Below are positions 9,938-20,153 of a stretch of 64,000 nt of DNA, one piece after another. Numbering within the stretch: position 1 is the first letter of the stretch; each line of letters starts with the position of its first letter. The notes under the pieces were generated by a model. That model was not told the DNA's origin, did no database searches, and worked only from the letters and a program-made list of their open reading frames with translations. A program made the translations under genes and the position numbers. This stretch comes from Erpobdella octoculata (taxonomy: Eukaryota > Annelida > Clitellata > Hirudinida > Erpobdellidae): assembly GCA_963978895.1 (NCBI GenBank), contig OZ022246.1:16412549-16476548 (forward strand), given 5' to 3'.

Positions 9938-9942
<5 letters not shown>
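9298..9942 (-). CDS. Unknown two-repeat reading frame
   Basis: An open frame of 183 residues from the first ATG (9849) that stays open upstream to about 9942, where (TA)n begins. It holds two diverged repeats of roughly 95 residues. Each has a TxSxSP..KVSRQR motif, a Cys, SPSxLLxR, HSER and RP, then IP..T.Y..RL. It is Pro-, Ser- and Arg-rich with no signal peptide or membrane segment. I do not recognise it. Base use is less AT-rich than its surroundings. It could be a host exon, an alternative-frame relic, or coding sequence captured by the surrounding hAT or Helitron elements. The ancestral start is unknown. Confidence 0.35.

Positions 9943-10011
<69 letters not shown>
9943..10011. repeat. 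(TA)n microsatellite
   Basis: About 34 uninterrupted TA units. Confidence 0.95.
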
Positions 10012-10013
<2 letters not shown>

Positions 10014-10632
10014 TTCAAATGGCTTATTTCTTATCAGTTTATTTCATATAGCTAGGTTGAATTATTAATAAATTTAATCTTCCGATTGCTGCAACAGAAT
10101 AGCACGCTCGGAAGCTATATAAGGTCACGCTCGCGAACTTTGAACTCTCTCTCTCTTTTGTTGAATTATTCTTGTTTTGTTTGAGTATTAAAAATTACCA
10201 GCATAAAATGGCTGAGAAAAAATCGGCCTTTTGGGCGTATTTTGATGTCAAAATCACGGTTAATTCGAAGGCTGTTTGTAAACACTGCTACACGGAGTTG
10301 TCACGCGGCAAGACTAATACTCCCAAAAGTTTTTTGATGTCTTCTCTAAGATCTTAGCATCCAATCCTGTACAGTGAAATGAACAGTCTAAAGACTGAGA
10401 TGGCGGCTGCTGTTGAAGTTGCCACTGTCTCGAATACTGTTTACTATTTTTTGTTTATTGTTTATTTGAAATAAAGCTGATATTGTCTGTTGGTTACTAC
10501 GTTGGTTTTTAATGATAACATGCAATTGAACAAAAATATGAATGAATAATAAAAAATTACAAGACCGGCTCCGGCCGGATTTTGAAACCGGCCCCAGCCG
10601 GATTTAAAAAACCCAAGTCCGGTGCAACCCTA
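10012..10632 (+). mobile_element. hAT right part with BED finger
   Basis: Ends CCGGTGCAACCCTA at 10632, inverted relative to the end at 6849, with CCGGCCGGATT subterminal repeats. Contains a TATA box (TATATAAG, 10116-10123), a CT-rich leader and a BED-finger frame at 10208. The transposase core is missing. Confidence 0.65.
10208..10357 (+). pseudogene. BED zinc finger, truncated
   Basis: MAEKKSAFWAYFDV, then VCKHC (CxxC) about residues 24-28, then a degenerate TNTPKSFLMSSLRS, a stop, and HPILYS. In BED fingers this last part normally reads as a His-Leu-Arg-x-x-His stretch, so the final zinc ligand region is disrupted by a nonsense change. About 85 bp from the TATA box to the ATG. Confidence 0.65.
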
Positions 10633-10639
10633 ATATATA

Positions 10640-10860
10640 TATTGTTGCGAATAAACAGTGGAATCAATTTATCTTTGAGACATGCTCTAAGAAATACAAC
10701 TCGCCATTTGGCAGAAACAACTTTTCGAGCCAAATTCTCGACTTTTCGGTATAAAACTCGCTGTTCGAGACTACAATTAGTCAAAACCTTTTTCATTAAA
10801 CTTTTATTGTCAGACCGACAGATTACTTTTGACCCTGATGATGGCTGACATAGCTGAAAA
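10640..10860. mobile_element. PLE fragments joined head to head
   Basis: Minus strand from about 10822 to 10640: SDNKSLMKKVLTNCSLEQRV, then KWRVVFLRACLKDKLIPLFI, the same subfamily as 23690-23909. Its hammerhead portion is flipped: plus strand 10827-10854 reads a CTGATGA core with GGCT/AGCT stem II and GAAAAC, with the stem III and stem I partner missing. So the ribozyme is broken by an inversion junction. Confidence 0.6.
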
Positions 10861-10929
10861 CGCCTACAAAAATACCACAATTGTAGGCATCATTCTGATG
10901 CTTAGTCACGGGTGGCTTTTTAATGTTTA

Positions 10930-11275
10930 GACGTGATGGATTTATAAAAAAAGCATTATTTTTCAAAAAAAATATTCGTTAGAATACGCAGGAGGTGTTG
11001 ACGAGTAGCCACTTTGCATATTTTGAATATTGTGCATAATTCCTAATAATTAGCCACAGTAAGCCAATGTTGATTTTATGCAATTTTCGGCGGAAAATCG
11101 TCGTTTTTTGCTTATAACTTTTTTATTTGTTGAACCGAAGACAATCCAAATATACCATTCAATTTCATTTTTTAGACCCATCCAACAATGTATAACACAG
11201 CGCCAGGGCAAGCATTTTTTTTTTAAATTAGCATTGCCAGCCTCGAGGCTAACTTTATTTCACACTAACATCTCA
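10930..11275. mobile_element. Mutator-like MITE, partial copy
   Basis: Matches the right half of 16357-17001 and ends near GCCTCGAGGCTAACTTTATTTC. The left end is lost or very diverged. Confidence 0.6.
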
Positions 11276-11349
11276 TTTACTATAATTCATATTATGCGAT
11301 TTCCCATTGTTCCAATCCAGCTTTTTGGCTGCAATACAAATAAAAGTTA

Positions 11350-12573
11350 ATAATAAATATAACACGGATAATTTATATAGCGAAGTACAATGAAATAGTC
11401 ATCACAAGAGCGCTGTACAAAACGTCAAAAACCTCGGATAAAAAAAATATAAATAAATTAAATAATAAAAAAAGTTTATTTATAAGACTTAATGAACAGA
11501 TGAGTTTTAAGAGCTTTTTTAAAAGCCTCAACAGAACAAGATAAACGAATAGATATGGGAAGACAGTTCCATGCTTTAATAGTGGCGACAGAACAGGCCC
11601 GTTGTCCAAACTTGGTAGTCGTCGCAGGCACGACCAGGTCTCCAGCGGTCGCAGAACGCAATCGCCGACGGGATTCAACTGAACTGACGGGCAAGCACAT
11701 TGACGTGATGTATTCAGGCGCGAGTCCATGCATGGCCTTGAAAACCAGCAAACACAGCTTAAATTCGACACGCTCTCGAGCCCTTAACCAATGAAGTTTG
11801 TCACGCATGATATCTGAGATGTGGTCAAATTTCTTCAGACCGAAAACAAGTCTCGCTACAGTGTTGAGTACTGACTTAAAGCGACAGAGGACATAGTCAG
11901 GTTGATCAGCGAGCAGAGCGTTGCAATAGTCGATTTTTGAGACAACAAAGCTATTAACCAGTGACAACGCAACCGATACTGGTATGCACCGTCTGCATGT
12001 CTTGAGCTGTCGCAGTTTGTAATAGCACTCTCCGACCACCTTGCCCACGTGACCAGTCATGGACATGTCTGAGCTGAGCAGCACACCAAGGTCCCGCACC
12101 ATAACGGATGTAGTGACAGTTGAACCACCTAGGTCAATTGGGCAGCAGTCGAGAATGTGCTGTCGACGCGTCGGGTCACACCACATACATTCAGTTTTGT
12201 CAGCATTCAGTTGAAGCTTGTTGGAGGCCATCCACTGTGCCACCTGTTGTACTGACTCGGCTGTTTTTCTTTTAAGGGTGGCTGCATCAACCGGTCTGCT
12301 GCTACAGTACTGTTGAGTGTCATTGGCATATAAATGTACAGATAAGCCAAATGACTGAATTATTTTTTCAATGTCAGCAGTATATAAAATGAAAATTAGT
12401 GGTTCAAGGACAGATCCTTGTGGTACACCACAATAGACAGTGTCGACTTGTGACATAGCACCGCAAAAACTGACAGTGTAAGATCGTTCTGACAAATATG
12501 ATTTTATCCAGGATAAAGGTGTTGATTGGACGCCAAAGGATAGCTTAAGTCTCTCCAGCAGTATATAATGATC
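11350..12573 (-). pseudogene. CR1/L2-like non-LTR RT, 5'-truncated
   Basis: The minus frame is open from about 12573 (DHYILLERLKLSFGVQSTPL) to the stop at 11476. It has YCGVPQGSVLEPLIFILY, HLYANDTQ, LQLNADKTECMW, LGVLLSSDM and the C-terminal WNCLPISIRLS block that closes many CR1/L2-like proteins. The catalytic YADD is changed to YAND, so the first metal-binding Asp of the pair is lost. The upstream RT and endonuclease are missing at a sharp junction with PLE sequence, which is typical 5' truncation. A 3' UTR of roughly 120 bp follows. Confidence 0.85.
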
Positions 12574-12575
12574 GT

Positions 12576-12740
12576 TATATTAGTTTGCGTACCAAATTCT
12601 CAGCGTGGGGATACGCGGCAGAAAAAAGACAATTGCCGGATTTGTCAGTCATTTTATTCAGAGGCTGACTGCAGTTTCGGAAAATTCATCTTCAGAGCCG
12701 AAAAATAAAACAACTTAGAACTGAAATTGACGACAGAACA
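12576..12740 (-). mobile_element. PLE pseudo-LTR fragment with hammerhead
   Basis: Minus strand: 3' tail, hammerhead (12710-12652), then a decayed N-terminal frame ending YPHAENLVRKL at the junction with the CR1-like copy. The frame from the ribozyme ATG (MNFPKLQSASE) meets a stop after eleven codons. Same subfamily as 5775-5985. Confidence 0.65.
12652..12710 (-). ncRNA. Hammerhead ribozyme, PLE type
   Basis: Minus strand: outer stem TTTTATT/AATAAAA, inner stem I GGCT/AGCC, core CTGAAGA, stem II GAA/TTC, GAAAC, perfect palindromic stem III ACTGCAGT, cleavage triplet GTC. The pairing is complete and different in sequence from the other copies. Confidence 0.8.
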
Positions 12741-13164
12741 GAAATTAAACTGACGGAAGCGAATGAAAAATAAAAAAATTTGGTAAGGTGAATTAGACCA
12801 GGTAAAGTTAGTAAGTATATATATATATATATATATTATTATTATTGGCTAAACGAATTAAGGTAAAAATTTCTACCACAATAAATACTTATGTTGTTCA
12901 ATATTGGCTATAATTTTATTATATTTTTCTTCAAATCTGTTTAAAAGTGGCTTTTTAAAATGGCCTAGCATTACATATGAGCGTCGTGTTCTTATCATAA
13001 CAAATTCTATAGCTATAGCATAAAATTAAGTGCCCTCAAATTTTTTATTTGAGGTTTAAAATAATAGACAAAACTATACTTAAAAGAGACTCATTTATTA
13101 ACCAGTTAGGAATGAAAGGCTGATTAGACCTGTGCAAATGTGAGTTAGTTGCTTGCTCAAGAAA

Positions 13165-13240
13165 ACTAATTGCCCAAACCTGGAATCGAACCCGGGTAGT
13201 ACGGATACCCAAGGCGGTCTCTTGTGACCAACTCATGTCA
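13165..13240 (-). repeat. tRNA-like sequence
   Basis: Minus strand shows GAGTTGGTCACAAGAGAC (A-box-like) and GGGTTCGATTCCAG (B box) with tRNA spacing and a short complementary arm. No convincing acceptor stem, so a tRNA-derived repeat is more likely than a tRNA gene. Confidence 0.45.
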
Positions 13241-13333
13241 CAAGATTAATTGTTGTTTGTGTTAAAACTCTTTTTCAGGATTGGTATTAATATGTATTTA
13301 TGTGCAAAATAATTTTGCGTTCAAAAATCTGCT

Positions 13334-16034
13334 CCAGTGGGAAAAAAAATTAGCTAACTTTTCTGACCTAGGTGATTATAACTAAACGCTATTTAACCAG
13401 TGTTCCATCTAAGCAACTGTTCAGAGGCGCTACTCATAATTGATTGAATCATACTGCAGAAAAAATGTTGTTCGTGAAACAAAATGCCTAAAAATGATTT
13501 TTAATATTAGATTTCATTAGATACCAAGTTTTGAAAACTCATGGATTGTGTTAAATTTTTTAAAGCTCTGGGTTCAATCATGTGACCTTAATATTCAAGA
13601 TGGCCACCAAGTCATATTTGTTCAATTTCCTCAGAACCTATGTCACAGCGATGCGTTTTTGGTGTCTAAGATATGATTTTTGGGGTCAGAGAATCCAAAA
13701 AACATATTTACAACACTGTGTAACAATCACGTGACCTTGATATTCAAGATGACGGCCAAGATTGTCAAGATGACTAGGAAATCATATGTTTTATAATTTT
13801 TCAAAATCCTGTTTTGAAAGAAATTCATTGAGTACATAATTATTTACATTATCATTTATGCATTTTAATAATAACCACATTGCAAGGTTATTTAACTGAT
13901 ATGGTAACAAGGCTTTAGTGACTTTTGTAGAGAAAACCGATTGTAATGATGCCTTTTAAGCACACTTCAGTGTAAAATTAAATATTGATGTTCAAACTGA
14001 TATGTGTCGTCTCAAAGAAATCGGAGAGGAACAAATGTTTATGTTCATGAAGGAACGAATTCAGAGTAACGATGTTAAATTCTGGTCACCAATGAAGAAA
14101 ATAAAACTAAAAACTTGCAGTTCAGTTTGTAAAAAAGTGAAAGTGCCCTTGCAAAATAAGGTGATTGAAATGAAAGCAGATGTCACTTTTTTCAAGAATA
14201 TTGATTGCTTTGAGATCTAGACCGGACATTGATCTCAAAGCGAGCCTTAGCAAATATGAATTAACAGGAACATTGTGGTTATTTGGCAGAACAAAGCTCG
14301 TGCAAGTCATATGGATGTCTCCTGTTTAGCAAACACACAAGAAGCCGACACCAAAATAATTCTACATGCTGCGCACCTTGCTGGAAGAGGAGCAAAAACT
14401 TTACACATTTTCTCTCCAGACACTGACGTCATGGTCCTTGCAACACGAAGATTTCCACTTTTGCCATCGGATTCTGGACTATTCATTGGCCTTAGTTTAA
14501 GTCGACACTATGTCAGTCTTGAACCAATTTACAAAGCATTGGGACCTCTCAAGGCATCAGCACTACCAGGATTACACTCCTTATCAGGAGTAGATGTCAC
14601 TGGATCTTTTTCAGGTAAAGGTAAGCTGACCTGGTGGAAAGCTTTCAATTCAACAAGCAATGTTGTTCTCCAAGCCTTATCAGAACTTGGCACTTCAGCA
14701 AGTGTATCACAATCAGTGCTGCATGAACTCGAAAAACTTGTATGTCAAGTATATGTGCCTAACAGTAAAATGACAGATATTGGAGATGTTAGATGGTAGT
14801 TATTTACAAAAAAACAACATCAAGGCAAAAGTCTTCCACCAACAAAGAATTCGCTGCATCCAGCAATTTTAAGGGCAAACTTGCAAGCTATGCAATGGAA
14901 TCAAGACATTTGCCAACATCCACAACTTCCCTCACCTTCACTTCTTGAATGGAAAAGCGAACAAACTGAAGTGTACAGAAATGTGGACATGTGGTGGAAA
15001 TCTGGATATATCACTCTGATACTGAATCAGAAAACGAGATTGAATCAAGTACAATCGATGAAGACGTTGACAATGTTTAATTTTTTAGAAGTTCTCACTT
15101 ACGATCTTAAACAATTATACCTTTTTCATTTGGATGATATTCTTTTAGGCACATCATTTTTCTACAGAAAAGAATAGAAATTAATAATTATTATTTAAAT
15201 ATAACTTGTAATTCTGTGAATATAATTACATAACTCATTTAAAGTGATAATAGCTCAGTTTAGCAAAATATAATAAACTTGTTATCACAGGGGCTATTGA
15301 TAAATTTGATAACATTTGTTTTAAATTTGGACTTTCATTTCAGTTCAGCAGCAATATTGACTCTGAAATATATTAAATATTTCATTGATATTGTATTTCC
15401 ACGGTGAACATAAATATAATTTTATATATTTCAATCGCATAAATTATGACGTTTAAACATAAATGACAACAGTGACAATCTTGGCCATCATCTTTAATAT
15501 TAAGGTCCCGTGATTGTTGAACAATGTTAAGATAATTTTTCTAGATTCTATGATCCCAAAACCCATTTCGTATATACCATACTATGACGTATGGTTCCCG
15601 AGAAAATACAAAAAATATGACTTAGTGGCTATCTTTGCCGCCATCTTGAATATCTAGGTCACGTGATTGTTAGAGAGTGTTGTAAATATTTTTTTAGATC
15701 CCGAAAACCATATTTAGACACCAAAAACGCATCGCTGTGACATATAGTTTCTGAGGAAATTGAACAATTAAATATTGAATCACGTGATTGTTACACAGTG
15801 TTGTAAATATGTTTTTTGGATTCTCTGACTCCGAAAATCATATCTTAGACATCAAAAACGCATTGCTGTGACATATAGTTCCTGAGGAAATTGAAAAAAT
15901 ATGATTTGGCAGCCATCTTGAATATCTAAAAACTGCAAGGGATTTTAGAATTACACCATGATTTTTCTTAATATAGAATATCTAACAAAGAGATTGACAC
16001 CTCACTCATATTTGTATAATTTCGCTTCCCACGG
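13334..16034 (+). mobile_element. DNA transposon with FEN1/PIN-like gene
   Basis: Candidate ends CCAGTGGGAA (left) and CCCGTGGGAA (right, inverted). Both subterminal regions carry arrays of a roughly 130-bp unit (TTCAAGATGGC, TCACGTGA, GTCACAGCGATGCG) that face each other: 13560-13780 against 15480-15930. The coding remnant lies between. A second piece of the left end occurs inverted at 34025-34240. I found no clear target duplication. Confidence 0.6.
14002..15177 (+). pseudogene. FEN1/PIN-like nuclease remnant
   Basis: Frames read LKEIGEEQMFMFMKERI, RSRPDIDLKASLSKYELT, QEADTKIILHAAHLAGRGAK, FSPDTDVMVLATRRFP, ALPGLHSLSGVDVTGSFSGK, and after a TGG-to-TAG stop LFTKKQH, SLHPAILRANLQAMQWNQD and PQLPSPSLLEWKSE. 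This is a protein type I recall as abundant in invertebrate genomes. The EADT, SPDTDV and SGVD acidic motifs resemble the metal-binding set of XPG/FEN1-type PIN nucleases; that fold assignment is inference. At least one frameshift (near 14218) and one nonsense change make it inactive. Confidence 0.6.
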
Positions 16035-16044
16035 GAACACTAGT

Positions 16045-16181
16045 TGCTGCCAGACTATTTCTCTTTTTCAAAAATTCGAGTTCGGGTTTTAATTTTCAGA
16101 AAGTTCGGGTCTGGGTTCGGGTTTCACGTTTTCAAAAGTTCGGGTAGACAAAAAAGACCGGGTAGTACCGTGACATCCCTA
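16045..16181 (-). mobile_element. hAT end fragment (TAGGGATGTCACGG family)
   Basis: TTCGGGTTTG-type repeats ending CGTGACATCCCTA at 16181, the inverted form of the ends at 34245 and 63219. A four-fold 24-bp repeat (CCCATCTTGCCCGAATTTTT) follows at about 16222-16300. Confidence 0.6.
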
Positions 16182-16319
16182 CTCATTATGTCTAAAATTT
16201 ATAGACTGTTTTGCCGAATTTTCGACCCATCTTGCCCGAATTTTTAGACCCATCTTGCCCGAATTTTTAGACCCATCTTGCCCGAATTTTTAGACAATTT
16301 TTGTCCCCGGCTCGTACAC

Positions 16320-17120
16320 TTATGGCTACAACATTCATCCAATCGTAATGATATTTATGCGTGTGAAGTTAGCCTCGAGGCTGGCAATGCTAATTATAAA
16401 AAAAATCAATTGCGTGCACTGGGGCTGTGCTATACGTTGTTGGACGAGGTTTAAAAAATGGAATTGAATGGTATACTTGGGTTTTCTTCGGTTCAACAAA
16501 TAAAAAAGTTATAAGCCAAAAACGACGATTTTCCGACATAAATTGCATAAAATCAAGCTTGGTTCTTCTTTGAGAAATTCGAACTTTTTTTAACTGCTGC
16601 ACTGGGAATATCCGAGACGCTTGTTTTTAGATAATTCAATATCAAATCCAACAATGTAACTTTCGCTTCTAAAAGTTAATAAATAAAAAAGTTATCGAAT
16701 GAAAAATCGTACCGTATTCCAATTTCTCCTAGCAAACCGAAACGTAAACAAACGCTGTGATTGGACAATCGAGTCTAGCTCACTGTGGCTAATTATGCAA
16801 AGTGGCTACTCGATAACACCTCCTAACGAACTTTAGGGAAAATTTTATTTAAAAAAAGCTATTGAATTTTACGAAAAATTTTTTTATTAATAAAAGTTTT
16901 GTTAAGTTTTGTTATTTTTATTTTTTGCACAGTCCCAGTGCACGCAATTTATTCTTATTTTTAATTAGCATTGCCAGCCTCGAGGCTAACTTCACACATG
17001 TATGAAATTTTCACACAACATTGAAAGTCAATAGAGGATGGTTTTTGTGAAAAAAAATTGAGATCGAAAAATGATAGAAAAACCTCTAAAAAACCCGGGG
17101 AACATCGGGTATCCCTTTAG
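16320..17120 (+). mobile_element. Helitron family 1, copy G, split by a MITE
   Basis: The CATTCATCCAATCGTAATG segment is interrupted at 16356 and resumes at 17002 with ATGAAATTTTCACACAAC. It ends in the CCCGG hairpin and CTTTAG, a decayed CTAG. The 5' start is not recognisable. Confidence 0.65.
16357..17001. mobile_element. Mutator-like MITE, complete copy
   Basis: 645 bp with near-perfect inverted ends of about 40 bp (GTGTGAAGTTAGCCTCGAGG and its complement). Nine-bp flanks ATGATATTT and ATGAAATTT differ at one base and together restore the interrupted Helitron. No coding capacity. Confidence 0.85.
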
Positions 17121-17334
17121 TTTCTGATATATTATCTGTCCAGCACGAACTTGCCTGATGTTTGCTGTGCAATTAAGTATTTCATGAGAGAGGAAAAGTG
17201 TCACATAATAAATTTCTTTTGTAAGTTTTAAGAATGTGTTTTTTATACTTAATGCAATTGGTCTGACTAAGGTGAAAAATTTCTTAGATGCATGAGGGTT
17301 AATAACAATGCAAACAAATTTGGAATGTAAGTAC

Positions 17335-17405
17335 TTGAATCAGTTTTTGTTCATAGTCACTTGTCTGTGGGATTATTTCTGACTGAGCCTCCTTAAGGCA
17401 AGAAT
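17335..17405 (-). CDS. SNX29: SNX29-like gene, coiled-coil exon
   Basis: A 71-nt exon separated from the previous one by a 64-bp GT-AG intron (17406-17469). Its first two bases AT complete a GAT codon with the G left by the previous exon. It reads 23 codons ending SDYEQKLIQ at a GTACTT donor in phase 0. In SNX29 proteins a YE(R/Q)KLIQ-type sequence directly precedes the AEMHGE block, and here the next exon also starts in phase 0 with exactly that block. Confidence 0.78.
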
Positions 17406-17469
17406 CTAGAAAAGAATGTCTAGAAAAATAAAATATTATTTTTATTGCAAAAGTAAAGTATTTTACAAC

Positions 17470-17540
17470 CATTTTTGAATTCCAAGATCTTCACTGCCTC
17501 AATGTAGTTTTTCAACTGGTCTTTCAGAAACAAGTTTTCC
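17470..17540 (-). CDS. SNX29: SNX29-like gene, coiled-coil exon
   Basis: A 71-nt exon between a TTTTGTCTAG acceptor and a weak GTTGTA donor, with 23 full codons. It contains ENLFLKDQLKNYIEAVKIL, which matches my memory of the SNX29 coiled-coil segment just before the AEMHGE block. SNX29 is a sorting nexin with RUN, coiled-coil and PX regions; the PX fold binds phosphoinositides on endosomal membranes. Starts after AA from the exon above and hands a single G to the next exon. Confidence 0.75.
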
Positions 17541-17962
17541 CTAGACAAAATCAACAATCTACTTATTTTTTTTTACCAAGACCATGGTAACCAATTCATG
17601 ATAGTCCTATTTTGTCAATTTATTATTTATTTATTTAAACCTTTTAGCTATTTCAAAGAAAAGATTTTTAAATAGACTAAAGAGAAAAGACTTGATAAAG
17701 TTTTGAGTAATCACTATTATCATAATTATTATCTCCCTAGGAGAATGGAACAAAAATATAAAAGATCAATTTTTTTGATTAAGGTAGCCATAGCAAACAA
17801 ATAATCGGATATCCACAACTGAAAATCAACCAATAATCATCATATCCAACAGTCAGGGAGTAATAAATCGGATATTTTGATGCCCTGTCATAAAGACATT
17901 TCTAAATTCTAAATTGGAGCCTAAAATCCAATATTTCTGGTCAATCTAAGAATATACAAAAC
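17541..17962. other. Intronic DNA, nothing recognised
   Basis: Start of the 16-kb SNX29-like intron. AT-rich, no repeat ends or open frame I can support. Confidence 0.5.
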
Positions 17963-17970
17963 ATAATTCC

Positions 17971-18599
17971 CAGGGACGTAAATTCCGCATTTTCTGGGGG
18001 GGGGGCAAAAATTTCCTGCCATTATATAGCTTACTGACCGAGTTTCCCGGATTTTTTTGCTTAGTTTTTTCTCTTTTTGCCAATGAAAGATCAAATAAAT
18101 AACAAATTTTTTTTTTCAAAATTTTTTTATCAATGAAGTCTATTTGAATGCCAAATTTTGCTTCTATGGCTTGGATGTGGTAAGTGAATGCTCTCACACA
18201 CACATTACCTTTTATATCTATATAAATACGTAGGTACAGGCAGGGAGGGTTGAAGAGATGCATCCCTCCACCAGAGCATCAATTGATATTTTTTGGGTAT
18301 AATACCTGGGTTACACACGCAAAAAGAATTCCAATACACATTGAATAATCATGAGGTTAATTAAAGTTAAAATTAACAATTTACATAATAAACTCTAGGA
18401 AAAAATTTAAATTTTGGAAATCAAGGGGGGGTCAAATTGTCCACACACACACCAGAAGGATTCCAATACGCATTGAATCATCAGAAGATTAAGTAAAGTT
18501 AAACTTTAAAAAATATATAGTAAACTCTAAGTAAAAAATTTCAAATTTTGAAAATCAAGGGGTCAGATTCCCCCTGCCCCCCCGCAATTTACGTCCCTG
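17971..18599. mobile_element. hAT MITE with 8-bp target duplication
   Basis: 629 bp with ends CAGGGACGTAAATT and AATTTACGTCCCTG, flanked by the perfect duplication ATAATTCC (17963-17970 and 18600-18607). The interior holds two tandem units of about 125 bp (18340-18560) and G-rich runs. Confidence 0.9.
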
Positions 18600-18607
18600 A
18601 TAATTCC

Positions 18608-18750
18608 TTTTTTTTATAATAGTTTATAGTCCTTTACACCAGGTGTTTTAAGACTGAAATGGCTGTATGTAGGAAGCACCTAAGTGCTTCCTGTCGTGGA
18701 TCATAATTTGATCCTTTTAACTTTTCCCCTTCTCCTTTTTCCAGGCTTGT
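18608..18750 (-). mobile_element. Non-LTR retrotransposon 3' end, truncated
   Basis: Minus strand matches the 3' tails at 48129-48492 (CTTAAAACACCTGGTGTAAA, then GGACTATAAACTAT and poly-A). Only the last roughly 140 bp is present. It is not followed by the 13-bp sequence seen in the array at 37-48 kb. Confidence 0.8.
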
Positions 18751-18759
18751 ACCATATAG

Positions 18760-19319
18760 CTGTCTTTTTGGTGAAAAAGCACCAAATAACACAAATTTGA
18801 TGGAACTGGTAAAGACAGGTTTGACATAAGGCCACAAAATGAATAAATGTTTTTGACACCATTCTTTTGAAATAAATAGGGACAGGGTGATTAGATAGGA
18901 CTTCAGCTATTTTCAAATTTGACCTTGCTATTCCATCTATATTATATTTTCCTTGTGTGTGTCCGTCAAACTTTTGTTAGATTGGTTACACACTTTTGTT
19001 TTATTGGTTAAAATTCGTCTTTTCTTACTCACTCAAACCAGTGGAGCAGCGTAGATGGGAAGCGGAGGGCGGCTCTGTTGAGGGTGCAGCAAAAATTGTT
19101 TTAGGGTAACTTTAGTAAAAACAAAAGTTTAATAGATTTTATGCTTCCCCCTCACTCATCAATTTTTTGGAGAAAAATTCTGCCCAGGACTGCTTGCAGT
19201 GACTAAAAGGTAAAAGATACAACTAATTGAAAATTAGTAAAGTATAATTTGAGTAAAATTTAAATTCGTTAAGTACAATTGTAACAACATAAAAATCTTT
19301 AAACTTTATATAACATGAA
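18760..19319. other. Unassigned AT-rich DNA
   Basis: A 71-residue minus frame (18701-18916) has no motif I recognise. I see no repeat ends. Confidence 0.4.
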
Positions 19320-19425
19320 TAGCGGTCACTTGTTTGCAAGTCCTCGAATTCGAAGTTTTTTCAGGGAACTTGAAAAAAGTTTTAAGAAATTGGTTTCTGC
19401 TAAATACGCCGTGCTGTTTAATAAA

Positions 19426-19462
<37 letters not shown>

Positions 19463-19640
19463 CTTATTTTATTTTATTTTTATTTTTTTGAATACTTCGG
19501 CGCTATATGTTCTTTTAAGCAAACTTGATTGAAAAAAGTGGCACACTTGGCTGAATCGATTTTATTTTTAATTTTTTCCAATAGTCTAAATTGGTTTAAA
19601 AATAATTTATTATCAAACACAAACTCCATAATCTTATAGG
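19320..19640. mobile_element. Two PLE N-terminal fragments facing one (TA)n
   Basis: Plus strand 19320-19436 reads RELEKSFKKLVSAKYAVLFN then runs into (TA)n. Minus strand 19620-19490 reads NKLFLNQFRLLEKIKNKI, then DSAKCATFFNQVCLKEHIAP and KYSKK, also ending near the array. Both carry the family ending (K, two to four residues, FN, C, E, P, Y). Confidence 0.6.
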
Positions 19641-19649
19641 CTTATAGAT

Positions 19650-20150
19650 CTATTTCGGCAAATTTAACTCTTAAACTTTTTGGTTCTCTAAATATTAATA
19701 AAACTAATAATAAATATAATAATAATAATAAATGTTTTAACTCATCTACAACTTCTGTTAAAAATATGCATGTTAATAGTGCCAATGTTTCTTCAGGTAT
19801 TTCTTCATTGAATGAATGTTTTGTACCAGACGCTTGTGTTTCAAAGGTTATAGATAATGTATGTGATTCTTCTTCCAGTCACGTCCTTGAAGTTGACTGT
19901 AATTCCGTTGTTAAAGGCTTTGCTAACTGATCTTAATTATTTAGTTATTACGGTTATTATTATAATTATTTTAATTTAAATATTTTTTATGTTGTTACAT
20001 TTGTACTTAATGAATTTAAATTTAATTTAAATTGTATTTTAATTCCTTTCAATTAGTTGTACCTTTTACCATTAAGTCACTGCATTTTATTTTTAAAAAA
20101 GTTAAACGGCTCTGAAGATGGCAAAATTTGAAAAAAAATATATATATATA
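19650..20150 (+). mobile_element. PLE 3' body and incomplete hammerhead
   Basis: A C-terminal coding tail ends SSHVLEVDCNSVVKGFAN with a stop at about 19928. It is followed by an AT-rich 3' UTR and CTGAAGATGGC at 20111, the 5' half of the hammerhead, which runs directly into GAAAAAA and (TA)n. With 19490-19640 it forms the inverted-leader, body, trailing pseudo-LTR order typical of 5'-truncated PLEs. Confidence 0.5.
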
Positions 20151-20153
20151 TAT

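Noticed and set aside
18634..18916. Minus-strand 71-residue frame as an extra SNX29-like exon
   Set aside because: It overlaps the non-LTR 3' end, has no clear splice borders, and the phases of the neighbouring exons already join without it.
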